From Perognathus longimembris pacificus (taxonomy: Eukaryota > Chordata > Mammalia > Rodentia > Heteromyidae): DNA of 64,000 bases. Position numbers and translations under genes: made by a program. Location: positions 29,099,983-29,163,982 of the forward strand of contig NC_063174.1 in NCBI RefSeq assembly GCF_023159225.1, given 5' to 3'. Shown here piece by piece: positions 44,429 to 56,464 of this stretch (its first letter is position 1; every line of letters starts with the position of its first letter). The notes under the pieces were generated by a model. That model saw only the letters and a program-made list of their open reading frames with translations. It did no database searches and was not told the DNA's origin.

Positions 44429-44700
44429 TTAGCATAATATTTTCACAGCTGATCCCTGATGCAGTATGCATCAGTATGTGTCAGTACTTAATTCCTTTTT
44501 ATTGCCAAATAATACTCCATTGTATGTCTATTCGGTATTACTTTGGTTCATCTATTGTCAGTTAATGGACATCTGCATTACTTCCATGGCTTGACTATTT
44601 TGAGTAATGCTGCACAAATTTTTGTGTGGATATATATGCTTGTGTGTATTTCACAGGGGATAGAATTGCTAGGTCCTATTGGTTCCATTTAAATTCTCCA

Positions 44701-45469
44701 CTGTTGTATAACAATACCCTTACTATCATTATTGATAAATAAATCAAGTGGTCAGTAACTGTCTGCTTGTGATCTAATGAAGCCTCTACTATCTGATTCA
44801 AATACAATCTAGACAAGGAATAAAACATCCAAAGATGATGTTTAGGAAGACACCTTTTCTTTGTTTGTGTCCTACTTAATTTTTCAGTAGCAGGATAGAC
44901 CACTGCAAATTTTAGGTAGTTTAACACAGGGATCTGTGCTGTTGTTTAGGGGACATGCATTATTTTCTCTGTTTTTTTGAAAGACAACTCATTCTAACAT
45001 TGAGCCTCTAGAAGAACCCAGATTTGGAACTCACACAGGGAATAAAAATATGACAAAGATAATCACTCCTCAAATCCAGTAACAAAGCTGCTCGTCCCAA
45101 ATGTCAAGCAAGTGGCTATTCAGGAGAAGAACAAACATCATCATTTGGGGGACATCATGAAAGAATCCCAAAGAAAAGGTGGCAGATGAGTAAGAGTTTG
45201 GCATGTAAATCAAATGGGAAGATATCACAGAATTACACATGAAAAAAATTTCAGAAGACAAAATCAAGAACACAGAGTCTACTTGAAGAGTACAGATTGA
45301 AATTCCTTCAGTGCTACTGATTAGCCATAATACTTGGGCAATTTAATCTGCATTGTGTAAGACAACTTCCTCATTTCTCAGCTTATTTTCTGAGGATTAA
45401 TGAATACTATGCAAATGTTTGCAAAGTGCCTAAAAACCTAATAAGTGCTCAATAAAATGTTAGTTTCAC
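44701..45469. other. No gene seen
   Basis: AT-rich unique sequence without recognisable genes. Confidence 0.55.
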
Positions 45470-45600
45470 TGGAGATCACTGGCTCATGATTATAATGCTA
45501 GCAATTTAGGAGTCTGAGATCTGGAGAATCATTGTTCAAGGCCAGGTTAGGCAAAAAAAAAAAAAAAAAAAAGTTCATGACCCTCCCTCTCTAGAGTAAA
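45470..45600 (+). repeat. Composite SINE, shortened
   Basis: ggagatcactggctcatgat ... aatttaggagtctgagatct ... an internal A-run at 45554-45572 where the right half is rearranged. Confidence 0.6.
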
Positions 45601-45615
45601 CAAGAAGTGTGGCAT

Positions 45616-45871
45616 AAGTGCTAGAGTGATGGGCTGGGGATATGGCCTAGTGGCGAGAGAGCTTGCCTCGTATACATGAGGCCCTGGGTTCGATTCCCCA
45701 GCACCACATATACAGAAAATGGCCAGAAGTGGCGCTGTGGCTCAAGTGGCAGAGTGCTAGCCTTGAGCAAAAGGGAAGCCAGGGACAGTGCTCAGGCCCT
45801 GAGTCCAAGGCCCAGGACTGGCCAAAACAAAACAAAAAACAAAAAAAAACAAAAAAAAAAGTGCTAGAGTG
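45616..45871 (+). repeat. Dimeric ID SINE with target duplication
   Basis: Dimer from 45631: gggctggggatatggcctag ... gggttcgattccccagcacc ... gtggcgctgtggctcaagtgg ... then an A-rich tail. AAGTGCTAGAGTG is duplicated at 45616-45628 and 45859-45871. It landed in the 3' part of an older SINE. Confidence 0.9.
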
Positions 45872-48800
45872 CCAGACTAGCAAGCAAGCCTCAAAAAAAA
45901 CCCCAATGGTTTGGATTGTAATAAAAGGAGCTACAAGGGAGCAAGTGGAGATTGGACTCATTCCTGAAAACTTTGATATGGGATGGGGGTTGGTTGGAAC
46001 TTCAGTATGCAATGAAGAGTTGAAAGCTTATCAGAACTGCACTTTGGCAGAGTGTGTAAGATGAGATGGAACTGGCCATCTTTAAGAGGTCGTTGAAGCA
46101 GTTCTATTGAAAGACAATGAGTACCTGAGGTAAGGCACAAAGGGGACATTTAAATGAGTTGATTTGAAGGTTTTTATAAAGATGGACTACTAAGAATATA
46201 TAGCAACTACTTACATTTCGGAGGAAAAAAAAAAACAACCCTGCTAAGCTTTTGAGTCTATGTAGCTGAGTAGTAATGCCATTAGCCTGGAAGAATGAGT
46301 TAAGAGGAAAGACAAAGCTAACCTTTGGACTCTGAGGAGTATGAGCCACACCAAAGGCCACACTTTTGGACTCTGAGGAGTCTAAGTCTGTGAAGCTGTC
46401 CAGGGGACAGAAATGACAATGGCAGGGAGAGAGGTCCAGGCTAAAGATGCTAAATCACCTGCCAAGAATTACTGGGAAACAAAGATCTTCACAGGAGATT
46501 TGAGATGATTATAAAGAAGAAAAGAAACATGGACTGAGAAGTCAGTAAGACCATCCTGCAAGTCTAACTTGGTTCCCAGTAGGAAAATGTCATCATCTGT
46601 CATATACTGCTGAGACCATAGGAAAAGAGTAGCAGCTTGGAGGAGACCATGGGGCCTTCTAAACCAACAGGACAGCCACAAGTTTATGAGAGTTCTGATA
46701 AATGGACACACAAAGCTAGAGCTTGGAGAGGAATCAAAATCAAGCTTTTGTCATAATAAAAAAATTGCTCTTCAAAATTCATTCACACTGTCTTCATCAT
46801 TCCAACCTCATTCTGAGTCTGCATTTTCAGCCTTTTTGTTTTCCATCCAAATTCAGTGTGATCAGACAGGACTTCTCTAGAAGGCATTTGGTATAGGAAT
46901 TGAAGGTGCCATCTGCTGTGCTCTGCTTTGATGGAAGCAACTTTGGCAATATATTTTTTTCTCCTTTATATGTTTTGCCTCAAGTCTTTAAAGCAGTGAT
47001 TGTTCTGCATCTTAAAGTTTAGAATCAAAGGAAGTTTATAATATAATATACATATAACTTTATAAAGTTTATAATCTTCGAAGGAAGATGGCCTGTTTGT
47101 GACACTTGCCCTTTAGGGTCTAGAAAAATCTTATTTGATGTCTCCCCTGATAGTCACTTGAGAGTGGGCCTGAATGTGAGGCCAGATGAAGGCCAGGATA
47201 CATCAAACTTTTCTAGTGTCACTTCACAGCTCTAATCTCATTTGTGTCTCACAGAGGGCCTCAAAGGTAAATGTTTTAATTTTTAGACAAGGAAACAAAG
47301 AAAAGTTAAGCTGATGAGTTCAAAACTAGTATGTAGCTGAGAAGCTGAGCCTGTATGAGTCTGGCAGTAGTGCATTTCTACTATGTCGGTTCTTTGGACT
47401 GTGGATTGTGAAGCTTTTCAGTGATGTTTAGCAACATGTCCCTGCTGAGGGAGCAGACTCACCATGATGGAGAAGCTGTGACTCATGGCAGAACACAGTT
47501 TCACCTACCCCCACCCCATCCCACTGCCCCTAACTTACCCTCTAGCATTTTATCATTTAGGCTCCATTTCCCCATCACATGTTTTTCTGCCTATGATTCA
47601 AGTGATTCTCTCACTGAATTAAAGCAAACTCCACCTCATTCCGTTTAACTCATTTTTTTTTCATGGCACTTTTTAGACATACCTGTGATGGAAGAAGGGT
47701 TTGAATGAATTCCACATCCGTGACAAGATGGGTCTACATAAGACCTTTGAAATATGACTTATATGACTTACGATATAAAGGACATTTCACAATCAAGATT
47801 GCCAAAGTAGAAGAGACAAATGTGAAAGTACTTAGAAATGTACTTATGGAAAGGTAGAAACTAGATTAACAATGTATGTTTAATTGCTTGTGGATAATGC
47901 AAAAATAGCAGCCCATGTACTAAGCATATGGTAAAGTAAAATAAACTAAGAACATATATAAATTAATTTACAAATTTAATGTCTTTTATGCATTGTTGCC
48001 TAGACAAAGCCTCATTAGTGCAAGGGAAGTAAAAACACAGTTAAGCATGCCAACTGAGTTCTGCACATTTGCTAAAAATAAATCACTGCAGGCCAGCATT
48101 AAAGGAAAACAGTGATTTATAGATGTGTAGTGAGTACAAGTTTTAGAAATTATGTTGTATCTGAAGGAAAAACATTATCCAAATACATTTACAAGAAAAT
48201 GATTGAAAATTGTGTAAAGCCAGGGTATATAGCATATTTTTCCCAGTGGCACACTGTTTTATTACCATCATTATTTGTCTAAGTTAAGGTGCTTATAGAC
48301 TCGATGTCAGTCTTAAGAAAAGTGAAAGTAGTTAATATTCCAAATATCTTACATCATTATAATGTCCCTGATTTCTTCACATCTGAAGAGCTCTGGAATT
48401 TTCTAAGCTGTTTATTGTACTGCTTTTCAAATAAAGTTCTTTACCTAGAATAAATAAGAAGTTGAGACACACCAATAAGCTTCTTGACATAAGTAATTTA
48501 TAAATTAGAATGAGCTATGATGATTTTATTCATAAAAGTCCAACTTGGATCTAGTCTCTGTGGAAGAAGCACATTTCAAAAGTTCCTGAGTTGGTGTGAT
48601 TTTCGTTTCTTCACTTGTGGTGTCCCTTCATTCTTGTCTGACGTAGTCCCATGAGCTGCTGTGTTAATCCTGTGTTGATCTTGCTAATCCCTGTGTCTTT
48701 GAGCATCTAGCCAATGCCTTGTCTCGGTTAATCCTACTGTCTGATTTTAATTCCCCACCAAGAACTGCTACTCCCTCACCAATGACAGCCACAGTCACCT

Positions 48801-50235
48801 GGGTGGGCAGAGCCACTCCAATTCACATTCAAGTTTCCCTCCCCTGTCCCAAAGTGTTGTCCCCTAGGCTTCCCTTGGCCTGCCTCACTCTCATCATCTT
48901 TGGAGATGATTACAAGCCCCCTCCTCGCCTTCATCCTCCTTCTCCTCCACATCCCAAAGTCTCAGTGGACTTCCCCATTCACAAGCTTAACAACTTCTTC
49001 ATTCACCTTCATCCCTTTCCTCCCATTCCAAGGGAAGAACTCTCCCACCAGAGCTGAAATGACACAGGAAGAGGCTGCAATTATTAAAATTACAACTTAG
49101 AGAAGATCCCTCAGGCCAGAGTCAGACTTGAGGGAGGGTCCTGAGCTGGACACCAAGGGGGTTGCCACCAAGAGGGATGAGAGGAAGCTGGTTCTACAAG
49201 TGGTTTTTGTTGTTGTTGTTTGTTTTTTCCTAACCATAGACTCAGCCCGCTACTCCTGGAATGAGCTGCAATGCAGAGTGAAAAGTTAGGCTGAGGGCAG
49301 ACTGTAACCCTCTCCTAGCCTCTCTCTATTAACAAACCAAATTAAGATGCCAACTGGCAACATTATCAGAGATAATGAATTTAAAGAAAATGGTAAAAAT
49401 TAGCATATACCACTCCCCCCTTACACTGAAATACCACTGAAGAACTAAAACTTTATTTACCTAGCCCACCCATCTCGCTTGAGCCCCCAGACTCACTTAG
49501 CCAGTCTTTGAATGGATTGTTTCTTTGGATGTCCTGTAGTTACATTGAACTTACTATATCCCGAATTCTTCTCATGCTATTTTTCCTCCATCCCAGCCCA
49601 AGCTCCTAGCCCTATCCTGCTTTTACCAAATGAATTTGTGGCACCATTATGTGTGAATGAAACGCACTGATGTATGTCATTACATCACCACACCCCTGGC
49701 CCATCACTCTCCACTCATTAGAGCCTTTTTATCACTTGAATATCTCTTGTCAAGTTCCTTCTCTCCCTTCCATTGAACTCTTAATCTATACCCTCATGGT
49801 TTCTGACTGAATGAAGGCCCACCTCCTAGCTGCTTTTCCATCTTCTATCTCCTTTCATTAGCCTGGGCTCTGGTTTTCTGCTAGTGATTCCAAACAAGGC
49901 AATTTTTCTAGAGTGCAAAACTTCACAGCTCACTCCTTGCTTTGTGGTTCATTTTTGGCTTCTCTTAATCTCCAAAATGACATTTTCTTTGGCCAAGTTT
50001 AGAAAGTTCTCTGGTCTTATTTCTTATCTCTACTTTTGCTCTACTCTCTCAGCATACTCCCAATTCAGTACTCCAAGTGAACTGTACCACTTTACTTTCC
50101 AGACCTCAGTCTTGCCATAGTCACCTTTTGCCTTGGACATTAGCACATCTTATTGCTTGTTCAGTCTTCCCATTTCCTACCTCTGACTTTCCTCTTTCTA
50201 ACATCTGATTGAGCAAATGTTTTGACATACAAAAC
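45872..50235. other. Long gene-free stretch
   Basis: About 4.4 kb without a recognisable gene or young repeat. Several short open frames (for example 48719-49057) lack family features and codon structure worth calling. A 17-bp repeat, tttggactctgaggagt, occurs near 46324 and 46364. 49500-49800 looks like an old, unclassified repeat. Confidence 0.5.
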
Positions 50236-50314
50236 CGGAGATGTAGCTCAACTGATAGCCAACTATGAACAAGAAAGCTGAGCAAGAGAGATTGAAACCC
50301 TGAGTTCAAGTTCC

Positions 50315-50318
<4 letters not shown>
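50236..50318 (+). repeat. ID-like SINE monomer
   Basis: ccggagatgtagctcaactga ... gaaaccctgagttcaagttcc, leading straight into a CA repeat. Confidence 0.7.
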
Positions 50319-50356
<38 letters not shown>

Positions 50357-50402
50357 TGCATGCACACATACACATAAACATGTATGTGCACGTGTGTGTG
50401 TA
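50318..50402. repeat. (CA)n microsatellite
   Basis: About 18 ca units followed by imperfect gcatgcac/acataca words. Confidence 0.95.
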
Positions 50403-50864
50403 TTTTTACACTTAGGAGGCTTCTTTGTCTCCTGAGAGCCCAGAGCCACTCAGGGTAGATTTCCTGGTGGTTAAGAATGAGAGATCCAGAACCAAACTGT
50501 ATGTTCAATTCTGAGAACTTTCTCCTGCTGTCTCTCTATTGGGAAGTTACTCACCCACATAACACCTCAGTTTTCACATATGTAAACTGGATCACATAAT
50601 AGGAGCTTCTTGATAAATTCCTATGAAAATGGAAAAACATACATACACAAAACACAATCCAAGTTTTAATCATTCTTTTCAAAGTACCTCACTTCTCTGG
50701 CCTTTGGTTCACATCAATTATGCTAAAAACAAGCACAAGTTGATATTGCACTGCTCTAGAGCAACACTGCTCTTCTGCTAAAACTCTCTGCCATGTTTCT
50801 TTTTTTGAGTTCTACATATATTTTATTTATTTATCTATTTATTCTTCATTTCTTTTATTTATAT

Positions 50865-51465
50865 ATATTTTTTTATTATCAAACTGAATTACAGAGAGGT
50901 TACAGTTTCATACATTAGGCATTGGATACATTTCTTGTACTGTTTGTTACCTCGTCCATCCGTCATTCCCCTCTCTCCCCTCCCCCTTTCCCTTCCCCCT
51001 CCCCCCCATGAGTTGTTCAGTTGCTCAGTTCATTTTCACCAAACAGTTTGTAAGTATTGCTTTTGTAGTTGTTTGCCTTTTTTTACCCTGTGTCTCTCGA
51101 TTTTGGTATTCCCTTCCAATTTCCTAGTTCTAATACCAGTATACCTGGTTTCCAATATACTCAGATAAGATACAGAGATAGTGTAGGTACAACCACAGGA
51201 AGGTGATACAAGAAGATCATCAATAATAGAGGCTACAGTTACATATGGCACATTGAAAGTAGTTACAACTGTGATATAACAAGCATTTCCATAACATGGA
51301 GTTCATTTCACTTAACATTATCTTATGTGTTCATAAGGGTATAACTATTGGGCTCCTGTGATCCTCTGCTGTGACTTGCCTAAGCCTGTGCTAATTATTC
51401 TCTATAAGGGAGACCATATAGTCCATGTTTCTTTGGGTCTTTACAGTTTCACTTAGTGAGGATAC
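50865..51465 (-). mobile_element. LINE-1 3' end (5'-truncated)
   Basis: Minus-strand copy of the same young L1 family. The plus strand starts with T-rich tttattatcaaactgaattac, then the C-rich complement of the 3'UTR polypurine tract at about 50967-51008, and runs to the last ORF2 codons near 51420-51465. No flanking duplication was clear. Confidence 0.88.
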
Positions 51466-52084
51466 CATTAACTTTTACTTGGGAAAAATGGAATCAGCCA
51501 GGACTAATTCTGTTTGTCCGGAATCACACTGTTTTGTTCTTCAGTTTTGCTGGGATCCCGGCTCCCCCTTCATTCCTGCTACCACATATGGAATGAAAGA
51601 AAACCATGAGATTTCTCCAGAATCTTCTGACCATTGCACAGGAAGCTCTCCAGTGTAGCTGGGAGAAAGTAATAAGGCGGGAAAGTCCATGTGCAGGATG
51701 AAGGAGATAGATATTTTGTTTTGATTTTCTTTACACCAGACCTATCCTTGACTTCTCACAGATTTCCCAGCAGAAGAATTGGGGTGGAGGATAACATGGG
51801 AGAAAAATGTTCCATTGGGGCCACTGGCCTCTAGAGAGCTGTGTGTACGCATGTACCAGAGCAATCCAGAGTCCCGCTTGCCTCATGAAGCCAGTAGGAG
51901 GGTCTTGATGCCCCCTGGGAGCTGAGATGAAGTGACTCCTGTCTCTGGGAGGTTGGTCTCTCACATTGGCTCACATCGCGCTGCAGGCTGTCACCTCACA
52001 TGGCCTTACTGGCCCAAATGAGTTACTAGCAAATTGCTCACCAATCAGAGTAACTAAGGCAAAAGATGAATGAAAACACCACAT
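51466..52084. other. No gene seen
   Basis: Unique sequence; short frames on both strands lack recognisable features. Confidence 0.55.
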
Positions 52085-52740
52085 TTTGATAAGAATTGTG
52101 AGAAACCAGACTACTCATGCTCCGCTGGTAGGAATGTGAAATGAGGCCTCCAACTGGGAAATACTTTGGAAATAACTTCTTAAATCACTAAACCTGTAGC
52201 TGCTATGAAACCCAAAGATTGAACTCCTGAATATTTACCTGTTCACACAGAAGCCTGCACAGAAATATATGAGCAATATTTAGAATAGCCCACAGAAAAA
52301 AACAATCTATATATCTGTCAACAGAGAAGTGATTAAACAAACAGTGACATATCCATGTAATAGAATACTACTCCTCAATTTAAAAGAAAGAACTAACAAG
52401 GAATATGTATAACAACCTGGTGACCAATATAAGTAGGTTGTATGAATGAATCCAATACCAGAAGATTATTGACTATATTATAACATTTATATTACACTCT
52501 TGAAATGGGAAAATTATGGAAATGGGAGAAAAGATCTCTGTTCACCAGGGGTGAAGAATGTGGGAGGGAAGCAGATATGGCTGCAAGAGAGCAACCCGGG
52601 GACTCTGTTGGTGATGAAAATGTCCTTATCTGTATCACCATCCGTATCCTGGATGTAATGTTGCCTTATAGTTTTGCAAGAAGCACTCTTGTGAAAACAG
52701 AGTAAAAAGCACATGGAAATGGTTTCTGCAAACTATATGG
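52085..52740 (+). repeat. Ancient LINE-1 (L1M) 3' region
   Basis: ctccgctggtaggaatgtga ... aatgaggcctccaactggga ... aaacagtgacatatccatgt ... aatagaatactactcctcaa ... gggtgaagaatgtgggaggg ... ggtgatgaaaatgtccttat follows the order of L1M ORF2 end and 3'UTR. The open frame at 52505-52705 is part of this repeat. Confidence 0.75.
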
Positions 52741-52813
52741 AAACCTGTAATTTTCTTACAAGGAAAGTATATAGTAAGAAATTTAAATATTTAAATAATA
52801 ATCTCTCTCGATC

Positions 52814-53101
52814 TTATCTCTGACTCTGAGGACGCCATAGAACTATGACTGCAGTGTCACTTTTCACAGGCGGCTTTACCCTGTCACTCCGGAGGAACAC
52901 ATCATTGGGGAGATAGCCTAAGTGCTCTTTCTGACCAATGCTGGGCTCCAGATTAAATTCCACATTCTTCCTTTTAACACAGTCCCAAACCCATTTTGAC
53001 TTGACAGCATGAATCCACACAGGGTCAGTTATAGAAATGAACCTGCTGTTGTTGTTGTCTTCTTTTTTCTTTTTTAAGTCCATGCTTTCTCTAGATTGCA
53101 T
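52814..53101 (-). other. Unrecognised 95-codon open frame
   Basis: A minus-strand open frame whose translation looks less repeat-like than its neighbours: KSKWVWDCVKRKNVEF, then LGYLPNDVFLRSDRV and a stop. WVWDC gives a W-x3-C arrangement seen in BRCT domains, but I cannot name a family. It might be a decayed exon or a processed pseudogene fragment. There is no promoter, poly(A) tail or splice evidence I trust. Confidence 0.25.
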
Positions 53102-53234
53102 AGATATTTAAGTGACAAGACAGAGAAAGTAATCAAGAGTTAATATTGACAAGCAATGACTGAATGGTTTGATTAGTAGCATGTTCTTCCCTACTCCCCC
53201 AAAATGATCTAGAGTTGTATGTTTTTAAGTGTGT

Positions 53235-53475
53235 ATTATCACTGGTCACCAATGGCTCACACTTGTAATCTTAGCTGCTCAGGAGGCTGATCTGAGGATT
53301 GAAATTTGAAGCCAGTCCCAGGCAGGAAAGTTTGTAAGACTCCTATCTGCAGTTAGCCACAAAAAAAAGCCAGAAGTGGAGCTGGGGCTCAAATGGTACA
53401 GTGCTAGACTTGAGCTCAAAGGTTCAGGGGGAGTGTCTAGGCTCTGAGTTCAGCCTCAAGATTAGCACCAATAAA
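53235..53475 (+). repeat. ID/B1-like composite SINE
   Basis: tcaccaatggctcacacttg ... tagctgctcaggaggctgat ... gtggagctggggctcaaatgg ... tctgagttcagcctcaag. Confidence 0.8.
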
Positions 53476-53534
53476 GCAAACATAGAATTACAAAATAAAT
53501 AAAATAAAATATGCATTAGTGAATGTGGCACACT

Positions 53535-54650
53535 AAACTATGTGGCCTTTCCCCAAACCAGTCTGCATTTTAATTGCCAGGATCTGAGTGTTCAAAGGAG
53601 CTTCACACATGTGATTGAGGTCAGAATCTTGAGACAAGGAAGAGTATCCTGAATTAGCCAGGTGGGCCTGATGTAATCACAAGAGTTCTTACAAAAGAAA
53701 GGGAGGAGGTCAGACAAAAGGAGAAAGCAGTTTGATAAAAACAAATTAAAAAATGATTTGGCTTTAAATGTTCATACCTTAGGAATTTGGAAAGGTAAGA
53801 AATGGATTTGCATCTGCAGCTTTCCAAATAAATCAGTCCTACTTATGCTTTGGTTTTAGTCCTGTAAGATTCTCTAACCTATGTTCCACTGCCTTGAGCA
53901 TGAAAAGTATCTAATAAGTACTCCTAGCCTAACTTTATAGCACCCACAAAGACCTCTGGAAATTCTATCTTTGTATTTCTTTCCCTCCCTTGCCTTCCTT
54001 CTTTGCTCCCGCCCTCTCCCTCTCTTGCTTCATCCCTCCTTTCCTTCCTAGCTGCCTTCTTTCATTCCTTCCTTCCCTTTTTAATTTGAGCTGAACTGGG
54101 ATTGGACATGGGGCTGCCTGGGTTTTGTACCTGGGCTGTTTTTTATTCAAGGGTAGTGCTCTACCACTTGAGTCACAGCACTAATTTCTGGATCCTCCAA
54201 AGTCGCACAGATTTTTGGCCCTGTTTGGGTTTGAACTGTAATCTTCAGCTCTCAGACTTCTTGAGGAGCCAGGATTCTAGGAATTCTAGAAGGTTTTCTG
54301 AGGAGTTTCTTGGAGATAATTCCCTCATGTTCATTCCTGCATGGCTGTCTTCAAACAGTGATCCTCAGATCTCAGCCTCCTGAGTAGCTAGGATTATAGG
54401 CAAGAGCCACCACTGCCAGGCTTGATTTATTTTTACTATTGCCCTAGAAGTAGGATGATGAAGATACTCACCGAGGTAAAATATTTCAGTTACATTAAAA
54501 ATATGTACACAGCAAAACAAAATTTATAGAAAAATGTTTTTTTTAAAGATTCTCTGACCTCCAGAACTGCAAGAAAAGAATATGTGTATGTTTTGTCTTA
54601 AGTCTGTGGTAATTTGTTATAGCAGCAATAGGAAACTAATAAATGTACCA
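53535..54650 (+). repeat. MLT1-type MaLR LTR, split by later insertion
   Basis: The left part at 53535-53730 contains attagccaggtgggcctgat and gtaatcacaagagttcttac. The right part at about 54545-54650 contains ctgacctccagaactgcaag and gtggtaatttgttatagcag. Both are characteristic MLT1 blocks in the right order. A CT-rich tract (53975-54080) and a minus-strand SINE (54085-54422) lie in between. Ancient. Confidence 0.75.
54085..54422 (-). repeat. Composite SINE inside MLT1
   Basis: attggacatggggctgcctg ... agggtagtgctctaccactt ... atctcagcctcctgagtagc ... aggattataggcaagagcca, the reverse of the ID/B1-like composite, with an internal duplicated or inserted piece that lengthens it. Confidence 0.7.
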
Positions 54651-54945
54651 TGAAGCTATTAAAGGAGATAAAAAGAGAGAAGATGAAGCAACAGCTGGCT
54701 TCTCGTTCTCTTTAATTTTATTGAAATATTAACTTGAAAATAAGATTTCTTATAAACTATATCCAGACTGTATACTGGAAAAGTTTAGCAATCCACACAC
54801 TCAAGCCTCTTCCCCTAGCCCCCACCAATTCTTATAAAACTTGAGCTGAGCATTCTCCCTGTTCTTTATTTCCATTTTGGGAAATCAAGATTCAAATAAA
54901 TTCCAATACAATTATTGAGAACTCTACAAGCATTTCTTTGCTTCA
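54651..54945. other. No gene seen
   Basis: AT-rich unique sequence with no recognisable feature. Confidence 0.5.
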
Positions 54946-55022
54946 TGGGCTGGCTTTGAACCTCAATCCTCAAATCTCAGCCTCCTGAGCAACTAAGATC
55001 GCAGGCATGAGCTAGCAGCATC
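54946..55022 (-). repeat. B1-like SINE fragment
   Basis: gggctggctttgaacctcaa ... tcctcaaatctcagcctcct ... gcaggcatgagctagcag. Confidence 0.65.
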
Positions 55023-55091
55023 CCACTTTATGATCCCTAAGCCACCTTATTAGCATGATTACACTAGATTACACAAAGGAAACTTAAAATC

Positions 55092-55137
<46 letters not shown>

Positions 55138-55145
55138 CATCCATC
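55092..55145. repeat. (TCTA)n microsatellite
   Basis: About twelve tcta units followed by two tcca units. Confidence 0.95.
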
Positions 55146-55195
55146 GAAATAGGCAAAGTACCTTAGATCTAATAATGTCCTTAAATCTTTCTCCC

Positions 55196-55267
55196 TCTGT
55201 GTGTGTGTGCGAGATAGTGTGTGTGTGTGAGAGCGGCTCTGTGTGTGTGTGTGTGTGTGTGTGTGTA
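55196..55267. repeat. (GT)n microsatellite
   Basis: Gt runs broken by gaga and gagcggctct, joined to the poly-T side of a minus-strand SINE. Confidence 0.9.
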
Positions 55268-55475
55268 TTCTGGTACTGGAGCTCAGGGCTCTCACTCTCA
55301 CTTGGCTTTTTCACTCAAGGCTGGCACTCTACCACTTCAGCCACACCTCCACTTTGGGCTTTTTCTGGCTAATTGGAAATAAGCAGATTTGTATACCTGG
55401 GCTGGTTTCAAACCACAATCCTTAGATCTCAGCTTGAGTAGCTAGGATGACAGGTGTGAGCCACCAGGGATGGAC
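55268..55475 (-). repeat. ID/B1-like composite SINE
   Basis: gtactggagctcagggctct ... actcaaggctggcactctac ... cacaatccttagatctcagc ... gtagctaggatgacaggtgt. Confidence 0.8.
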
Positions 55476-55602
55476 TGCTACATCCTTCTTGAAACTTGTT
55501 TTGTTGGGGTTGGAAGTCCTACCCTCATCATAGCCACATGATGTTGCGCTAAGATGTTTCTCAAATGAGACCTCCATGAGGAGTCAAGGGGGGCGGGGGG
55601 AA

Positions 55603-55835
55603 CTAATTCAACTTTTTTTTTTTTTTTTGGCCAGTCCTGGGGCTTGGACTCAGGGCCTGAGCACTGTCCCTGGCTTCCTTTTGCTCAAGGCTAGCACTCT
55701 GCCACTTGCGCCACAGTGCCACTTCTGGCCGTTTTCTGTATATGTGGTGCTGGGGAATCGAACCCAGGGCCTCATGTATAGGAGGCAGGCACTGTTGCCA
55801 TTAGGCCATATCCCCAGCCCCCTAATTCAACTTTT
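55603..55835 (-). repeat. Dimeric ID SINE with target duplication
   Basis: Minus-strand dimer at about 55617-55821 with poly-T, ggccagtcctggggcttgga, gggaatcgaacccagggcct and ccatatccccagcccc. Exact 14-bp duplication CTAATTCAACTTTT at 55603-55616 and 55822-55835. The 177-residue open frame over it is an artefact. Confidence 0.92.
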
Positions 55836-56464
55836 AAAAACATTTAAAAACCAATTTAAGAAAGTACAAGGAGAAAAAAAGGATTGGCAGATGATAATAA
55901 CAATAACAACAACAACAACAAAAATAATTAAGGCTTGTAAAACTCCAAAGTGCAGCACTTCAAGGTCAGGACTGGGCTTTTACAGGCCCAGAAACAGGGA
56001 TCTCATTTCATCAAGGGTTCCCAGCCAGAGCCACCTGCAAGCACCCAGGAGAGAACAGAGCCAAGCCCGGAGGAGGCGGCCACCATTCTGGCCCCAGATA
56101 TCAGGCTGATGCACAGCTCAAAGGGAAGCTGTGCAGACTGTTATGCTCATTGCCTGGCATGGCTCCCGAGCCAGAATCCCTAACCAGCACTGGACCTGAC
56201 AGGTGAGCCAGTCAGCCGAAAGGGAGCAGACAGAGAGCTCACTCTCAGGGAAGGACCCCCGCTGGGCCCCCTGTAGCCTCTACAAGTATTTCTGTATGTC
56301 ATATTTTGATTATCTCTTCCTGGCATTGCTTCCCTTATTGTTAAGTCATCATGGTTCATTTAATTAACAGCCAATTATTGAAATATGTATATATGAATAA
56401 TAAATATTTATGTGTGCACATACATACATGAAATCAGAATGAAATGAATTCTTTTACTAATAAT
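55836..56464. other. Unexplained GC-richer segment
   Basis: After an (aac)n run at 55896-55924, 55940-56280 is clearly GC-richer than its surroundings and matches no repeat I recognise. It contains an exon-like purine-rich stretch and a good donor-like sequence (acctgacaggtgagcc) near 56190-56206. It could be a lncRNA exon, a pseudogene piece or an unlisted repeat. Confidence 0.35.

Larger units (their letters stand above)
43703..44700 (-). repeat. Ancient LINE-1 (L1M) 3' region
   Basis: Read on the plus strand it is the reverse of an L1M 3'UTR and ORF2 end: agctttattgagatatagtg ... attagcagtcactctccatt ... gtggaatcatacaatatgaa ... ggcttctttcacttagtata ... aataatactccattgtatgt ... aatgctgcacaaatttttgt. 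A young dimeric SINE at 43770-43978 and a small ID-like SINE at about 44350-44428 are inserted in it. Confidence 0.8.

Noticed and set aside
55576..56109. 177-residue plus-strand open frame
   Set aside because: Its first two thirds are the reverse complement of a dimeric SINE with a clear target duplication.
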